From NCBI RefSeq assembly GCF_000378625.1, contig NZ_KB905161.1, positions 430,244-494,243 on the forward strand: DNA of 64,000 bases, in the 5' to 3' direction. The first letter of the stretch is position 1. Every line of letters starts with the position of its first letter. The position numbers were made by a program, and so were the translations under genes. Below are positions 63,737-64,000 of the stretch, in pieces. Below the pieces are notes generated by a model that saw only the letters and a program-made list of their open reading frames with translations, made no database searches and had not been told where the DNA came from. The DNA comes from Colwellia piezophila ATCC BAA-637 (GTDB taxonomy: Bacteria; Pseudomonadota; Gammaproteobacteria; Enterobacterales; Alteromonadaceae).

Positions 63737-64000
63737 ATGAACAAATATACTTTAGCTGCGGCAATTATTGCCTCTTTAGGCGCCACAATAATGCCTGTTT
63801 ACGCTGTGGATATTGATCCAGCAGCACAAACAATTATTGATAACGCTGTAGCAACAGTATGTTCACCTAGTGGATGTGACCTTAACGCAACATTAACCGC
63901 AGCAATTGCTGCTAACCCAGCATTAGCTGAATCATTAGTTGCCGCGGCAATTGCTGTTGTTGGCGCAGACAGCGAAGAAGCGGAAACGCTTGTTGCAACA
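63737..64000 (+). CDS. Secreted protein, N-terminal part (runs off the window)
   Basis: 88 residues are visible from ATG at 63737 with GGAG upstream. MNKYTLAAAIIASLGATIMP ending in VYA is a signal peptide; the mature part begins VDIDPAAQTIIDNAVATVCS with a Cys pair (CSPSGC) and continues with Ala-rich helices (LTAAIAANPALAESLVAAAI). I do not recognise a family. It starts 34 bases after the lapD stop, so it may be co-transcribed with lapD and related to adhesion or to matrix. The remainder lies outside the window. Confidence 0.65.
   Translation, partial: MNKYTLAAAIIASLGATIMPVYAVDIDPAAQTIIDNAVATVCSPSGCDLNATLTAAIAANPALAESLVAAAIAVVGADSEEAETLVAT

Overview
The window looks like the chromosome of a cold-water marine gammaproteobacterium of the Colwellia / Thalassotalea type (Alteromonadales). 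The base composition is AT-rich and the gene content is typical of that group: a Vibrio vps-like exopolysaccharide operon, a MipA-DUF3019-two-component cassette, LapG/LapD, a GlyGly-CTERM protein, and many dispersed palindromic repeats. The species assignment is inference from gene content, not a database match.

Layout. 1-5.6 kb: mostly minus-strand housekeeping or accessory genes, namely a PhyH-like fragment, a P-loop kinase, an exported methyltransferase, a GGDEF protein paired with an orphan substrate-binding protein, and a glutaryl-CoA dehydrogenase. A small non-coding element (685-909) has terminal inverted repeats and an 8-bp target duplication. 5.9-19.2 kb (plus strand): a TonB-dependent receptor; a MipA-like / DUF3019 / response regulator / sensor kinase operon; then a very large hybrid kinase, CheR, CheB and a REC-kinase. 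A 264-bp MITE lies exactly in the stop codon of the hybrid kinase. 19.4-21.8 kb: an N-acetylhexosamine salvage remnant (truncated GH109, nucleotidyltransferase, NahK-like kinase). 22-28 kb: an unusual spondin/histidine-kinase chimera, a TPR-GGDEF protein, a small outer-membrane protein and a cyclophilin with a GlyGly-CTERM tail. 28.4-30.2 kb: glnK-amtB with a visible sigma-54 promoter and NtrC site.

30.5-60.3 kb, all major genes on the minus strand: a large exopolysaccharide locus. The vps-like assembly half (30.5-38.1 kb) comprises the initiating phosphotransferase, outer-membrane protein, export protein, BY-kinase, PHP phosphatase and VpsP. It is separated from the sugar-synthesis half (40.9-60.3 kb: manC, acyltransferases, Wzy, glycosyltransferases, Wzx, wecE, acyltransferase, PhaB-like reductase, wecF-like transferase, rmlA, rmlB, ugd, galU) by a repeat-dense island. 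That island carries mobile-mystery-protein A, a truncated partner B and a GxxExxY nuclease-like gene. The sugar genes predict GDP-mannose, UDP-glucuronate and a dTDP-4-acylamido-4,6-dideoxyhexose whose acyl group may be 3-hydroxybutyryl. The BY-kinase carries an in-frame stop just before its tyrosine-rich tail.

60.7-64 kb (plus strand): LapG protease, LapD-type c-di-GMP receptor and the start of a secreted protein. EPS synthesis, two GGDEF proteins, LapD/LapG and the large sensory kinases suggest a region centred on surface attachment and matrix control. Several loci show decay or rearrangement: GH109, the spondin-kinase fusion, a ugd fragment with a GTT microsatellite, an IS3 remnant, a truncated Fic-like gene and the kinase stop. 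Dispersed repeats of at least two families occur throughout.
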